Notes under the pieces: model-generated
Told to the model about the DNA's origin: nothing
Seen by the model: the letters and a program-made list of their open reading frames with translations, nothing else
The model's database searches: none
In this document: in pieces, positions 33,005 to 42,918 of the stretch
Position numbering within the stretch: the stretch's first letter is position 1
Layout: every line of letters begins with the position of its first letter
Translations under genes and position numbers: made by a program
Source: Paenibacillus_T sp033239625
GTDB taxonomy: Bacteria > Bacillota > Bacilli > Paenibacillales > Paenibacillaceae
Assembly: GCF_033239625.1 (NCBI RefSeq)
Contig: NZ_BTCK01000005.1
Coordinates: forward strand, 62,001-126,000
DNA: 64,000 nt
Direction of reading: 5' to 3'

Positions 33005-33532
33005 ATGAGCGGCTTTACATTTAATTTCGACGGCGGATACGCAGCGTTCTTCGTCTTCGCCGTCCTTATCATTGCTGGCGCGGTATTGATGATCAGCACC
33101 TCGAAAGTGGTGCATATGGTCATGTCGATGGCGGCCGTATTTCTTGGCGTCGGCGGCATGTACATTTTGCTCGATGCGGAGTTTCTCGCACTCGTCCAAG
33201 TGCTGATCTATGCAGGGGCGATCTCGATTCTGATGATCTTCGGCATCATGATGACGAATCACCGGGACGCGGCGGCCGAGGCGGTGAAGCCGCTGAAGGA
33301 GACGCTCGCGGCTGTTGGCGCGCTTGCGCTGTTCGGACTGTTGTTCTATGCGATTCGCGATGCTGATTTCACAGGGATGGACGGCGGCAGGATGGTGCCG
33401 GAGGAAGATAATACGGCTGCGATTGGCGTCATGCTGTTCCACAATCAAGTGCTGCCGTTCGAGATCTTATCGGTGCTGCTGACCGTTGCGTTTATCGGCG
33501 CTATCGTCTTGGCGAAGAAGGAGGCGGAATAG
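33005..33532 (+). CDS. nuoJ: NADH-quinone oxidoreductase subunit J
   Basis: Five-helix membrane subunit, 175 residues, with the conserved VQVLIYAGAISILMIFGIMM helix. The ATG directly follows the nuoI TGA (TGAATG), with the GGGAGGC site inside nuoI. Confidence 0.95.
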   Translation: MSGFTFNFDGGYAAFFVFAVLIIAGAVLMISTSKVVHMVMSMAAVFLGVGGMYILLDAEFLALVQVLIYAGAISILMIFGIMMTNHRDAAAEAVKPLKETLAAVGALALFGLLFYAIRDADFTGMDGGRMVPEEDNTAAIGVMLFHNQVLPFEILSVLLTVAFIGAIVLAKKEAE

Positions 33533-33533
33533 C

Positions 33534-33836
33534 ATGCTTGCATCTTACTTAACGATGGCGGCGATTCTGTTCTGCATCGGCCTGTATGGCGCATTCGTCA
33601 AGCGGAACGCCGTCGTCGTGCTGCTGTCGATTGAGCTGATGCTTAACGCAGTCAACTTGAACCTGGTCGCCTTCTCCAAATACGGAGCAGTCCCATCGCT
33701 GACCGGCCAGGTGTTTGCGCTGTTCACGATCGCGGTCGCTGCCGCAGAAGCCGCTGTCGGCGTTGCGGTACTGATTGCGCTGTTCCGTGCAAGAGGCACG
33801 GTTAAGGCCGATGAATTCGACGAGTTAAGGAGGTGA
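33534..33836 (+). CDS. nuoK: NADH-quinone oxidoreductase subunit K
   Basis: Three-helix antiporter-like subunit, 100 residues. The conserved membrane glutamate lies in VVLLSIELMLNAVNLNLV. ATG at 33534 is six bases after GAAGGAGG; a longer in-frame reading from 33486 would start inside nuoJ and is rejected. Confidence 0.96.
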   Translation: MLASYLTMAAILFCIGLYGAFVKRNAVVVLLSIELMLNAVNLNLVAFSKYGAVPSLTGQVFALFTIAVAAAEAAVGVAVLIALFRARGTVKADEFDELRR

Positions 33837-33843
33837 GCGTACA

Positions 33844-35706
33844 ATGGCATATTCAGAGGCGGCGTGGCTGGTCCCTCTCTTTCCGCTTGCAGCGTTTCTA
33901 GTGCTGCTGTCCTTCGGACGCGGAATGAGAAGCTGGGCACCGATCATCGGGGCCGCGGGCACGCTCTGTTCGCTTGTCTTGTCAATTCTCGTGCTGCTCG
34001 AAGGGATTGAATTTCAGGATCGGATCGATTGGATCAAAATGGGCAGTTTAACGCTCTCGCTCGGCTATGAAATTACGCATCTGACATCGCTGATGCTCGT
34101 GATCGTATCGCTCGTCAGCTTTCTCGTATGCGTCTATTCGGCCGGATATATGAAAACGGATGAGCGGATTACCGTCTTCTACAGCTACATATCGCTGTTC
34201 GTTTTCTCGATGCTCGGGCTTGTCATTGCCGATAACATCCTGCTGCTGTATATCTGCTGGGAACTTGTCGGCGTTTGCTCGTTTCTGCTCGTCGGCTTCT
34301 GGTATCAGAAGCCGGAAGCGAAGGCGGCAGCTAAGAAAGCGTTCATCGTTACACGAATCGGTGATGCGGGACTGCTGCTCGCTGTTATTCTGCTGTTCTG
34401 GTATATGCCGAGCCATGCGCTCGACTTCGCAGGGATCCAGAACGTATTTGCCGGTCAATCCGGCGTAGTCGATGACGGCATTGTTACGCTGATCGCATTG
34501 CTCATCTTCATAGGCGCAATGGGCAAATCGGGTCAATTCCCGCTGCATGTGTGGCTGCCTGATGCGATGGTAGGTCCGACGCCGATCAGTGCCCTCATCC
34601 ACGCGGCGACGATGGTAGCGGCCGGCGTATTCTTGATTGTTCGAACGTTCGTGTTGTTCCAAGCCTCTTCGGCGGCGATGGATATTGTGGCCTACGTCGG
34701 AGCATTCACGGCTTTGTTCGCCGCAACGATTGCGCTGGCACAGCATGATGTGAAACGAATCCTTGCTTATTCGACCATCAGCCAGTTGGGTTACATGATG
34801 CTTGCACTCGGTCTTGGCTCCATGACAGGGGCTATGTTCCACCTGATGACGCATGCCTTCTTCAAGGCGCTGTTGTTCCTGGCTGCGGGCAGCATCATCC
34901 ATGCCACGTCGAAGCAGGACATTCGAGAGCTCGGCGGGCTTGGACAGCCGATGCGGATTACGGCGATATTGTTCGGCGTCGGGGCGCTGGCGTTGTCGGG
35001 CGTTCCGCCATTCTCCGGCTTCTGGTCGAAGGACGTTATTTTATCGGCAGCTATGGATCACAACCCGTTCCTGTTCGGGGTAGGGATCGTTGGTGCGCTT
35101 CTGACCGCTCTCTATATGTCGCGGCTCTTCTTCCGCGTATTTGCAGGCAAGCCTTCAACGGCTGCGGATCACGTGCATGAATCTCCGCTAGTGATGGTGC
35201 TTCCGATGGCGCTGCTCGCTGTGCTGGCGATCGGAGCGGGCTTCGTCGATACGCCGTGGAATGAATGGTTCAGCGGCTGGCTTGCCGGGAATGGGAATGA
35301 CACAGCAGCGGAGAGCAGCAGTCCGATCGTGATGATTATTAGCGCGGCCGTTTCACTGCTCGGCATCTACATGGGATGGCTTGCGTATGTCAAACGGACG
35401 ATTCGCCCAAGAGCGATTGCAGAATCGATGCCGCGCGCGACCGGATTGCTGGAACAGGGCTATCGCATGGACGATCTCTATGAGGTCGTTATCGTGCGGC
35501 CTTATCGATTGCTCAGCCACGGCATAAGGCTGTTTGACCGCTATGTGGTAGACGGTGTTGTTAGACTGACGGCAGCTGCTGCATCCGGACTTGGCCGAAC
35601 GACCGCCTCGCTGCAGAACGGCCAAGTGCAAACGTACGGTCTTGCGGCAATTATCGGTCTTATTATCATCGTTGTTGCATTCGCTGGAAGGAGGTTCTGG
35701 TCATGA
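33844..35706 (+). CDS. nuoL: NADH-quinone oxidoreductase subunit L
   Basis: Largest antiporter-like proton-pumping subunit (Mrp-type), 620 residues, about 16 helices. Motifs YICWELVGVCSFLLVGFW, GKSGQFPLHVWLPDAMVGPTPISALIHAATMVAAGVF and DVKRILAYSTISQLGYMMLALG. The C-terminal lateral helix region is shorter than in some families but present. It overlaps nuoM by four bases. Confidence 0.97.
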   Translation: MAYSEAAWLVPLFPLAAFLVLLSFGRGMRSWAPIIGAAGTLCSLVLSILVLLEGIEFQDRIDWIKMGSLTLSLGYEITHLTSLMLVIVSLVSFLVCVYSAGYMKTDERITVFYSYISLFVFSMLGLVIADNILLLYICWELVGVCSFLLVGFWYQKPEAKAAAKKAFIVTRIGDAGLLLAVILLFWYMPSHALDFAGIQNVFAGQSGVVDDGIVTLIALLIFIGAMGKSGQFPLHVWLPDAMVGPTPISALIHAATMVAAGVFLIVRTFVLFQASSAAMDIVAYVGAFTALFAATIALAQHDVKRILAYSTISQLGYMMLALGLGSMTGAMFHLMTHAFFKALLFLAAGSIIHATSKQDIRELGGLGQPMRITAILFGVGALALSGVPPFSGFWSKDVILSAAMDHNPFLFGVGIVGALLTALYMSRLFFRVFAGKPSTAADHVHESPLVMVLPMALLAVLAIGAGFVDTPWNEWFSGWLAGNGNDTAAESSSPIVMIISAAVSLLGIYMGWLAYVKRTIRPRAIAESMPRATGLLEQGYRMDDLYEVVIVRPYRLLSHGIRLFDRYVVDGVVRLTAAAASGLGRTTASLQNGQVQTYGLAAIIGLIIIVVAFAGRRFWS

Positions 35707-37322
35707 CGATCGATTGGCCGATTCTTTCCTTTCTCGTCTTCTCGCCGCTGGCAGGCGCGGCTGTCCTGCTTGCCATGCCTTCGCAGCGCATGCGGCTGCT
35801 GCGTTGGACAGCGATCATAGCTACGCTGCTGCCGCTCGCGCTCGCCATTGTGCTCTATATCGATTACGATCCGATCAAGCCGGGCACGGCTTATGATGAG
35901 CAGGCATCGTGGGTCAATATCCCGCTGGATAAGGCGGCAATCGGGGGCGGCGCGGCGTTTGATCTGCATTTCGACTATTCGCTAAGTCTTGATGGGTTGT
36001 CGCTGCCGCTTGTGCTGCTAACGACGATAGTAGCGTCTATGGCGGCGCTTGCCTCGACCTCGATCCGCAAACGATGGAAGTCGTATTATTTCTGGTTGTT
36101 AGTGCTGGAATGCGGCATGCTTGGCGTGTTCCTGGCAAGGGACTTATTGCTGTTCTTTATTTTCTTCGAGATTACACTCATTCCAATGCTGTTCCTGGTC
36201 GGCATCTGGGGACTATTCGACCGGGAACGGGCGGCGATTCGGTTTCTGCTGTATAACGGGCTTGGCTCGGCCATTATGCTCGTCGTCTTCGTCATCCTCG
36301 TTGTAACGGCAGGGTTTTCGATCGAGCAGACCGCGGATGGCGCGGCGCATTTCATGTACAGCGGCAGCTATGACGTTATCGCGGCCAACTTGTCCGACCC
36401 GCAGGCGTATGCGAATCAGTTGGCGCAGGCGGGCGAGAATCCGTTCTACCTGTCGAGTACGATGCAGATGGTGCTGTTCGTGCTGCTGCTGATCGCCTTC
36501 GGCATTAAGCTGCCGATCGTACCGTTCCATACGTGGATGCTGGACGTTCACAAGGAAGCGCCGGCGCCAGTCGTTATGATCCATTCGGGCATTTTGCTCA
36601 AAATGGGCGCCTACGGCCTCATCCGCTTCGGCTTCTTCTTGTTCCCGGAACAAGCGGACCGATGCGCGACGCTGCTAGCGATACTCGGTCTAATTAATCT
36701 GCTGTATGGAGCGGTCATTGCCTTCCGGCAGACGGAGCTTCGGCTTGTACTTGCCTACTCTTCGCTCAGCCATATGGGCATCGTCCTGCTCGGCCTGGCG
36801 GCGCTGAATGAGATCGGCTTGCAGGGCGCCGTGTTCCAGCTGATCTCGCATGGCCTTATCTCTGCGCTGCTGTTCCTCCTTCTCGGCGCCTTCTATGAAC
36901 GAACCGGCACGACGAAGCTCGATGAGCTGGGCGGCTTGGCCCGATCGATGCCGTTTATGTCAGGCGCGCTGCTAGCCGCAGGGCTTGCATCGCTCGGCCT
37001 GCCGGGCTTGTCTGGATTCGTAGGCGAGCTGTTGTCTCTGCTCGGGGTGTTCGATTCGCACAAAGTCATCGCATCGATTGCGGTAATCGGCATTATTCTG
37101 ACGGCCGTTTATGTCCTTCGTGCCGTGATGGCGGTCAGCTTCGGTGTTATGCAGCCGCGATTCGAGAGTTTGAAGGATGCGCGGTTCATTGAGGCGCTGC
37201 CGATTGTCATCCTGCTGGCGCTCGTCGTGCTGCTCGGGATTTTCCCGGCATTCGTGACGGAGCAGCTGCATCACAGCTTTGATTCGATGCTGCAGCAATT
37301 GAACTTGAGGGTAGGGGGGTAA
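35703..37322 (+). CDS. nuoM: NADH-quinone oxidoreductase subunit M
   Basis: Antiporter-like proton pump subunit, 539 residues, about 14 helices. Key sites: FFEITLIPMLFLVGIWG (essential Glu) and KLPIVPFHTWMLDVHKEAPAPVVMIHSGILLKMGAYGL. ATGA overlap with nuoL. Confidence 0.97.
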   Translation: MTIDWPILSFLVFSPLAGAAVLLAMPSQRMRLLRWTAIIATLLPLALAIVLYIDYDPIKPGTAYDEQASWVNIPLDKAAIGGGAAFDLHFDYSLSLDGLSLPLVLLTTIVASMAALASTSIRKRWKSYYFWLLVLECGMLGVFLARDLLLFFIFFEITLIPMLFLVGIWGLFDRERAAIRFLLYNGLGSAIMLVVFVILVVTAGFSIEQTADGAAHFMYSGSYDVIAANLSDPQAYANQLAQAGENPFYLSSTMQMVLFVLLLIAFGIKLPIVPFHTWMLDVHKEAPAPVVMIHSGILLKMGAYGLIRFGFFLFPEQADRCATLLAILGLINLLYGAVIAFRQTELRLVLAYSSLSHMGIVLLGLAALNEIGLQGAVFQLISHGLISALLFLLLGAFYERTGTTKLDELGGLARSMPFMSGALLAAGLASLGLPGLSGFVGELLSLLGVFDSHKVIASIAVIGIILTAVYVLRAVMAVSFGVMQPRFESLKDARFIEALPIVILLALVVLLGIFPAFVTEQLHHSFDSMLQQLNLRVGG

Positions 37323-37325
37323 CGC

Positions 37326-38945
37326 ATGGCTTACGAACGAACGTTTCCGACGATGACATGGGCCGATGCGGGACATATGGCCCCCGAGCTCATTCTAATT
37401 GCCATGATGGCGCTGCTCATCGTAGTGGACCTTCTGCTCCCGCGGAGAATCGACCGCTCGATCATAGGCTGGTTGTCGCTTGCCTCGCTGATCGGCTCTT
37501 TCGTAAGCGTCGTCTGGCGCATTCAGGATCAAGCGGATCAGTCGCAGGCAGCTGCAGCGCTTGGTATATTGCGCGATAATTATCGTATCGACGATTTCGG
37601 TGCCATGTTCAAGCTGCTGCTTCTGACAGCCGCCGCACTGATTGTGCTGTGGAGTCTAGGGGCGATGAAGCGAGAAGGTATAGGCCAGCTGGCGCACCAA
37701 GGGGAATATTACTACTTGCTGCTGCCGGCAACGGCAGGTGCAATGATGATGACGTCGACTGGCGACCTCATCACGCTCTACACCGGACTTGAGCTGCTCA
37801 GCATCTCGACCTATGTGCTCGTCGGGCTCCGAACGAAGCGGGAAGTCGCCGTGCAGGCGTCCTCCTCGGATGAGAAGGTATCAGCGAAGCCTGCGGAAGC
37901 GGCGTTCAAATACGTCGTGACCGGCGGTATCTCCTCGGCGTTTATCTTATTCGGTATGTCCTATCTGTACGGATTGACCGGCTCCACTCATGTTGGAGAA
38001 ATCGGCAGTACGCTGCCGCAAGTTGTTGATTCATTCCGTGGACTTATCTATCTAGCATTCTTCTTCATGGTTGCAGGTTTTGGTATCAAAATCGCGGCGG
38101 CACCATTCCACGCATGGGCGCCGGATGTGTATGAGGGAGCGCCTACACCAATGAGTGCCTTCCTAGCCGTCATTTCCAAATCAGCAGCGGCGGTCGCATT
38201 GTTCCGGCTGTTCTATAACCTCGTCTTTCCGGAGAGTCTCTCGAATGGGAACTCGATCGGACATGACTTATTCCGGGCCGTGCTCGCGGTAGCGGCCTGC
38301 GCGATGCTCGTCGGTACGCTGAGCGCGCTGCGGCAGCATAACATGAAGCGGCTGCTTGCGCTGTCGGGCGTTGCGAATGCCGGCTATTTGATCGTACCGA
38401 TCGGCTTATCGTTCTATGGCGTTCACTCGAGCAATGCGGCGGAGCTGTTCTTCTATGCGGCAGCTTACCTGTTCATGAACATCGGGGCGTTCGCTGTGTT
38501 ATCGATCGTCGCCGGGTCAAGGCGCGGCACAGATTCGGATAGCAGCGTGCAGCTGCGGACGTTCGAAGGGCTGTATCACCGCGCGCCATGGACGGCGGGG
38601 GCGATGATCATCTTTATCCTGTCATTAGCAGGATTGCCGATCTCGGGCGGTTTCTTCGGTAAGCTGTTCATCATGATGGGCGCTGCGAGCACGCATGCCT
38701 ATTGGCTTGTTGCCATCATGGCCGGTACGAGCGTTATATCCTATTACGTGTACTTCGGCATCGTGCGCCAAATGTTCATGCGATCGTCAGGCGATGAGCC
38801 GGTTCATGTCCCTGCTGCATCCGGTACAGTCGTCTGGTTGTGCGCGGCGGCGACGCTCGTTCTTGGTGTCTATCCGAACGGGCCGATGAATTGGTTCGAG
38901 CACGTTTTCTCGGTCGTCAACGATCTGCTTATTGTGCCGCAGTAG
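37326..38945 (+). CDS. nuoN: NADH-quinone oxidoreductase subunit N
   Basis: Third antiporter-like subunit, 539 residues. LYTGLELLSISTYVLVGL and KIAAAPFHAWAPDVYEGAPTPMSAFLAVISKSAA are conserved. A short charged insertion (AVQASSSDEKVSAKPAEAAF, near residue 178-197) precedes the next helix. Last gene of the nuo operon. Confidence 0.97.
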   Translation: MAYERTFPTMTWADAGHMAPELILIAMMALLIVVDLLLPRRIDRSIIGWLSLASLIGSFVSVVWRIQDQADQSQAAAALGILRDNYRIDDFGAMFKLLLLTAAALIVLWSLGAMKREGIGQLAHQGEYYYLLLPATAGAMMMTSTGDLITLYTGLELLSISTYVLVGLRTKREVAVQASSSDEKVSAKPAEAAFKYVVTGGISSAFILFGMSYLYGLTGSTHVGEIGSTLPQVVDSFRGLIYLAFFFMVAGFGIKIAAAPFHAWAPDVYEGAPTPMSAFLAVISKSAAAVALFRLFYNLVFPESLSNGNSIGHDLFRAVLAVAACAMLVGTLSALRQHNMKRLLALSGVANAGYLIVPIGLSFYGVHSSNAAELFFYAAAYLFMNIGAFAVLSIVAGSRRGTDSDSSVQLRTFEGLYHRAPWTAGAMIIFILSLAGLPISGGFFGKLFIMMGAASTHAYWLVAIMAGTSVISYYVYFGIVRQMFMRSSGDEPVHVPAASGTVVWLCAAATLVLGVYPNGPMNWFEHVFSVVNDLLIVPQ

Positions 38946-38959
38946 TTGCTATTCAAGAG

Positions 38960-39002
38960 AGCCCAGTCCAAGAGCGGTACATTGCTCTTAGATTGGGCTT
39001 TA
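38960..39002 (+). terminator. Terminator of the nuo operon
   Basis: AGCCCA and AAGAGC (38960-38975) pair with GCTCTT and TGGGCT (38984-38999), followed by TTTA. Confidence 0.75.
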
Positions 39003-39149
39003 CTTGATTTTAAGACAAGCCAACATCTATTGAGCATATAGTTAAGTAGGAAGCAGTTATTGCGAGGCAGGGCGGTTGCACCAATTGTTGGATCGCCTCA
39101 GCGCGCGGTACTTATCTTCAACGATCTAGATTAGAATTTTCTCATAGGG

Positions 39150-39335
39150 ACACCAATATCGCCATATGGATTAGTAAGGCTGCAAAACCACGTGGAGCAT
39201 AGAGGGGGAATAGTCGTCCGGGAGCGGCAGATAGATGAACACGGACTATGAGGCGCCCGGAAGTCGGAAAGACCGTAAACCGGCTAACAGAGGTCGTTCA
39301 AAAAGAAAAGGGTGATAGCCGTACTTTTTGAATAC
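39150..39335 (+). other. Possible structured leader upstream of the SLH protease
   Basis: The 500-base gap before 39502 has no gene. Within it, GTCCG/CGGAC (39216-39220, 39242-39246) competes with CCGGG/CCCGG (39218-39222, 39256-39260); AGTCGG...CCGGCT follows, then a perfect TTCAAAAAG/CTTTTTGAA hairpin (39297-39305, 39324-39332). The mutually exclusive pairings look like a regulatory RNA, but I could not match it to a known riboswitch class, including c-di-GMP-I, c-di-AMP and cobalamin. A long untranslated leader or decayed sequence is possible. Confidence 0.35.
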
Positions 39336-39501
39336 GCACTAAATGTAGTCGAATGCGGAAGCGGGCGAAAATATTTCGCCGTCAGCAAGGAAAATGACCG
39401 TTTTGGATCGAAACTATTGGGATGCAATCGGCGTTTGAATAAGCAGAAGAAGCAGCAAGGATCGGGCTACGACCGGGGACTTTGCGTAAGGACGAGGTCA
39501 A

Positions 39502-42441
39502 ATGAGCTATTATATACGAAATTCCAATAATCGATCACAACACAATAGAGAGAAGGCGCGTCACCGCACGCTTCGTTGTGCTGCCCTGCTTATGCTGGCA
39601 GGACTGCTGCTGTGGGTCGATGCTGCCGATTCGTTCGCGATGAGCGGACAGTCCAGTGGATCGGCATCGATGGAACAGGCAGCAGCTGCAGCAGAGGATC
39701 CAGACGCATGCGAGGCGGGACCAGCAGACGAGACCAAGGCGGACAGCTGGCTGCTGAAGTGGCGGGATACCCCGCCGGACGTTGTTCCTGCTGGAACGCG
39801 GATTATTAACCGGCAGGCGGAGCTGGCGACGGATATCGTCGTTCCAGAAGGAGGCAGAGACAACGTCGCGCAATGGCTGGCGGATCTTCGCGCGAACGAC
39901 AATGTGGCGTATGTGCAGCCGAACGAGCGGGTGCACGTTTTATCATCGGCACAATCGAATGTCAAAGCGAACGATCCTTATCTGTCGCGTCAATCCTACT
40001 TGGATTTGATCGGCGCGAAGAAAGCATGGAATACGGTGCATGATCAGACCGACATCACGATCGCGCTGGTCGATACCGGCGTTGATTTCAACCATCCGGA
40101 TCTGAAGAGCAGTCTGTTGGGGGGCGTCAACCTGCTTGACCCTGCACTGCCGCCGCAGGACGATAACGGGCATGGAACGAACGTAGCGGGCGTACTTGCC
40201 GCTTCAGGCAACAATGGGGCAGGCATTGCGGGCATTCTATGGCGTTCGCGCATTATGCCGATTAAGGCGCTGGATGAGGACGGAGCCGGCGACGAGAGCA
40301 AGCTCGGCGAAGGGATTCTGTATGCGGTCCGCAAAGGGGCGACGATCGTCGTTCTGTCGGTAGGTCTCTATCGGTATTCGACCTATATGCGCGATATTGT
40401 CCAGTATGCGGAGAGCAAAGGCGTCCTGCTCGTCGCAGCTTCAGGCAATGACGGGATGCAGCTGGGCAGCCGTGTCGCCGTCGAGTATCCGGCTGCTTAC
40501 CCGACGGTGCTCGCCGTTGGTGGCGTGAAGCCGAATGGACAGCCAGAGCCGCGTTCCAATTCAGGCCCGGAGATTGATATTGCGGCGCCTTGGAATGTGT
40601 TCACGACCGCACTGGGCGGTGGATACAGGGAGGAAGAGGGTACGTCGATGGCAGCTCCGCAAGCGGCTGCCGCGGCTGCACTCGTCCTGATGAGGCATCC
40701 GCATTTTAAGCCATACGAGGTAAGAGAGTTATTGCGTCAGACTGCGAAGGACATCGGCAACCCGGGAATCGATGAGGCAACGGGTTACGGCCTGCTGCAG
40801 GTGGATAAGGCGGTTACGGCCGAGCTGCGTCCGGATGCGTATGAGTCGAATGACTCGAGAGACCGCGCCGCGGAATGGCCGCTGCAGACCCGAATTACGG
40901 CCCGCCTGACGGGAGGGCTTGACCAAGACTGGTATCGGGTAGATGTGCCATACGATGGTCTGCTGACGATTCAACTTCAAGGATTGAACGCAGCGGGGAC
41001 AGCTATGCCGCCCGTGCGGATGATGTTGTACTCGGGCAACCAAGCGGCGAATGCACAGGATGCGAAGCTCGGCAACACATCCGTTGAATGGCCGGTTAAG
41101 AAGGGGACGAATTGGATCAAGCTGCAGCTGTACGATCAGTCACGTACAGATAAGCTGCCTTATTTGTTGACCTCTGATTTTCATATGAATCCGGATGCGT
41201 ACGAGAGCAATGACAAGTCGTATGCAGCTTCAACGCTGCAGCCGCGTTCGCAGGTCATCACAGGGACGTTCGATAAGCAGGGCGACCGCGACTGGTATGT
41301 AGTGAACTTCAAGCGGAGCGGAACGCTCAAGCTGCTGCTGCAGACGGATACGGTGCGCATCGATCCGAGTCTGGCCGTGCAGCGGGAAGGGCAGAAGCTC
41401 GTCTCGTACGACGATAATGGGGACGGCGAGCAGGAGCAGTCGCCGCTCATTACGGTGACGCCGGGCAAGTATTTCATTCGGGTTTACAATGCAGCCGCAG
41501 CGGATGCGAGTCCGGTTACGGGGCTGTATACGCTGAAGCTCGACATCGTGACCAAGTATGATGATCCGAACGAGCCGAATGACAAATCGTATACCGCGAC
41601 AGCCCTTAGACAAGGAACCGAGTACTTGGGTGTTATCGACAACGCCTCGGACGAGGACTGGTACCAGCTTCGCCTGACGGAGGAGAGCTATGCTTCCCTC
41701 GACCTGAGCGGTATCCCTGCCGACCGGAAGATGACGATTGCCGTGTATGATAAGCGTCAGAAGGTCATCGAGACGATTCGCTCTGTCTCCGGCAGGCAGC
41801 GCGTTTATGGCGGAATGCCGTTGGAAGCGGGACTCTACTATTTCAAAATAACGGCGAATGCCGCATTCAATGAGCAGTATTACCACTTCACCGTTCGAAC
41901 GGAATCGCTCAAATCGGGCTATCGCGATATTAATGGACATTGGGCAGCGGCTGCAATAACCGCGCTGTCCAAGGAAGGGATCGTATCGGGTTATGCGGAT
42001 TATAAGTTCGAACCCGAACGCTCCATTACTCGTGCGGAAGGCGCAGCGCTGCTCGTTCGCGCCTTCCCGCCGGAATCAGAGCCGGAGCGGCTGAACTATC
42101 GTGATTTGACGTCGAAGCACTGGGCCTATGGGGTCATCGCCACAGCTGTGTCGGCAGGCTATATGACGGGATATCCCGACCGAACATTCGGACCGGATCG
42201 CCCGATGACCCGTGCAGAGATGGCCGTCATGCTTGGACACGCGGCCGGCGTGCAACCGAACTACGGCAAGGGATCGCCATTCTCGGATGTATCCGTTGGC
42301 AATTGGGCGGCGCCGATGCTCGCTGCTCTCAGTGCGAAAGGGTGGATAGCCGGTTATGCGGGCAATCGATTCTTGCCCGGACAGTTTGCCAGCCGTGCTG
42401 AATTCACATCGATGTTATTCCGAATCCGCAACAGCATCTAA
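39502..42441 (+). CDS. Secreted S8 subtilisin-like protease with PPC and SLH domains
   Basis: 979 residues. A signal peptide (hydrophobic 27-40, likely cut near SFAMS) and propeptide are followed by the peptidase S8 domain with the catalytic triad Asp191 (VDTGVDFNHPD), His224 (DNGHGTNVAG) and Ser382 (EGTSMAAPQ). Three pre-peptidase C-terminal domains start at motifs of the form DAYESND/DPNEPND and each hold DxDWY. Three SLH repeats occupy about 808-979 (GYRDINGHWAAAAI, YRDLTSKHWAYGVI, FSDVSVGNWAAPML). SLH domains bind pyruvylated wall polymer, so this is a surface-tethered protease; csaB at 63440 would make its ligand. ATG at 39502 with a GAGG upstream. Confidence 0.93.
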   Translation: MSYYIRNSNNRSQHNREKARHRTLRCAALLMLAGLLLWVDAADSFAMSGQSSGSASMEQAAAAAEDPDACEAGPADETKADSWLLKWRDTPPDVVPAGTRIINRQAELATDIVVPEGGRDNVAQWLADLRANDNVAYVQPNERVHVLSSAQSNVKANDPYLSRQSYLDLIGAKKAWNTVHDQTDITIALVDTGVDFNHPDLKSSLLGGVNLLDPALPPQDDNGHGTNVAGVLAASGNNGAGIAGILWRSRIMPIKALDEDGAGDESKLGEGILYAVRKGATIVVLSVGLYRYSTYMRDIVQYAESKGVLLVAASGNDGMQLGSRVAVEYPAAYPTVLAVGGVKPNGQPEPRSNSGPEIDIAAPWNVFTTALGGGYREEEGTSMAAPQAAAAAALVLMRHPHFKPYEVRELLRQTAKDIGNPGIDEATGYGLLQVDKAVTAELRPDAYESNDSRDRAAEWPLQTRITARLTGGLDQDWYRVDVPYDGLLTIQLQGLNAAGTAMPPVRMMLYSGNQAANAQDAKLGNTSVEWPVKKGTNWIKLQLYDQSRTDKLPYLLTSDFHMNPDAYESNDKSYAASTLQPRSQVITGTFDKQGDRDWYVVNFKRSGTLKLLLQTDTVRIDPSLAVQREGQKLVSYDDNGDGEQEQSPLITVTPGKYFIRVYNAAAADASPVTGLYTLKLDIVTKYDDPNEPNDKSYTATALRQGTEYLGVIDNASDEDWYQLRLTEESYASLDLSGIPADRKMTIAVYDKRQKVIETIRSVSGRQRVYGGMPLEAGLYYFKITANAAFNEQYYHFTVRTESLKSGYRDINGHWAAAAITALSKEGIVSGYADYKFEPERSITRAEGAALLVRAFPPESEPERLNYRDLTSKHWAYGVIATAVSAGYMTGYPDRTFGPDRPMTRAEMAVMLGHAAGVQPNYGKGSPFSDVSVGNWAAPMLAALSAKGWIAGYAGNRFLPGQFASRAEFTSMLFRIRNSI

Positions 42442-42462
42442 TGACTGAAGGGACATTTACCG

Positions 42463-42714
42463 ATGAATATGGAAGACGTACAAATTTCCTATGGCATGAA
42501 TGGACTTTTCTCCATTGTGGTCGTGCTGCTTAGCATAATTTTGTGTTGGTTTGTGCTTCAAGAACTAAAACTGGAGTCCTTCATGCGTCACCCGAGAGGG
42601 CCGAAAGCACGTCTGCTGCTAGTTATTTTAGCCGTCGTTCTCGGCCATTCGCTGGCCTCATTCGTCCTCGATTACTACAATTGGACGAGGATGCTCACCG
42701 CATTTGTCGAATAA
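42463..42714 (+). CDS. ywzB: DUF1146 family membrane protein YwzB
   Basis: 83 residues with two membrane segments (about 14-32 and 50-68), of TIGR02327/DUF1146, unknown function. Signature RPRxxxARLLLVILAVVLGH-like region (KARLLLVILAVVLGHSLASF). It is found directly upstream of murA in Bacillales, as here. GAAGGGAC lies before the ATG. Confidence 0.88.
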   Translation: MNMEDVQISYGMNGLFSIVVVLLSIILCWFVLQELKLESFMRHPRGPKARLLLVILAVVLGHSLASFVLDYYNWTRMLTAFVE

Positions 42715-42918
42715 CAAAATCGATTCCTGTCAACAATGGGTAGTATATGACGGAACGAAAAACGAAAAGGGCCTCGAATGGTATGAAAACGGTTGTCAAA
42801 ATAACCTGTTTTCAGTCGTTTCGAAGCCGCTGTTTCGAACTGAAAAAGCCGCGCAGCACAGGCAATTTTTACATCTTGTTAAAGCCGCTCGAATGAAGGC
42901 GTTTTATGAAAATTACGC

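Noticed and set aside
39150..39335. c-di-GMP, c-di-AMP or cobalamin riboswitch before the protease
   Set aside because: The core motifs of those classes are not present; only isolated short matches such as GCAAAACCACG or CGGCTAAC.
39312..39530. 72-codon open frame before the SLH protease
   Set aside because: No ribosome site, overlaps the protease start, no recognisable features.
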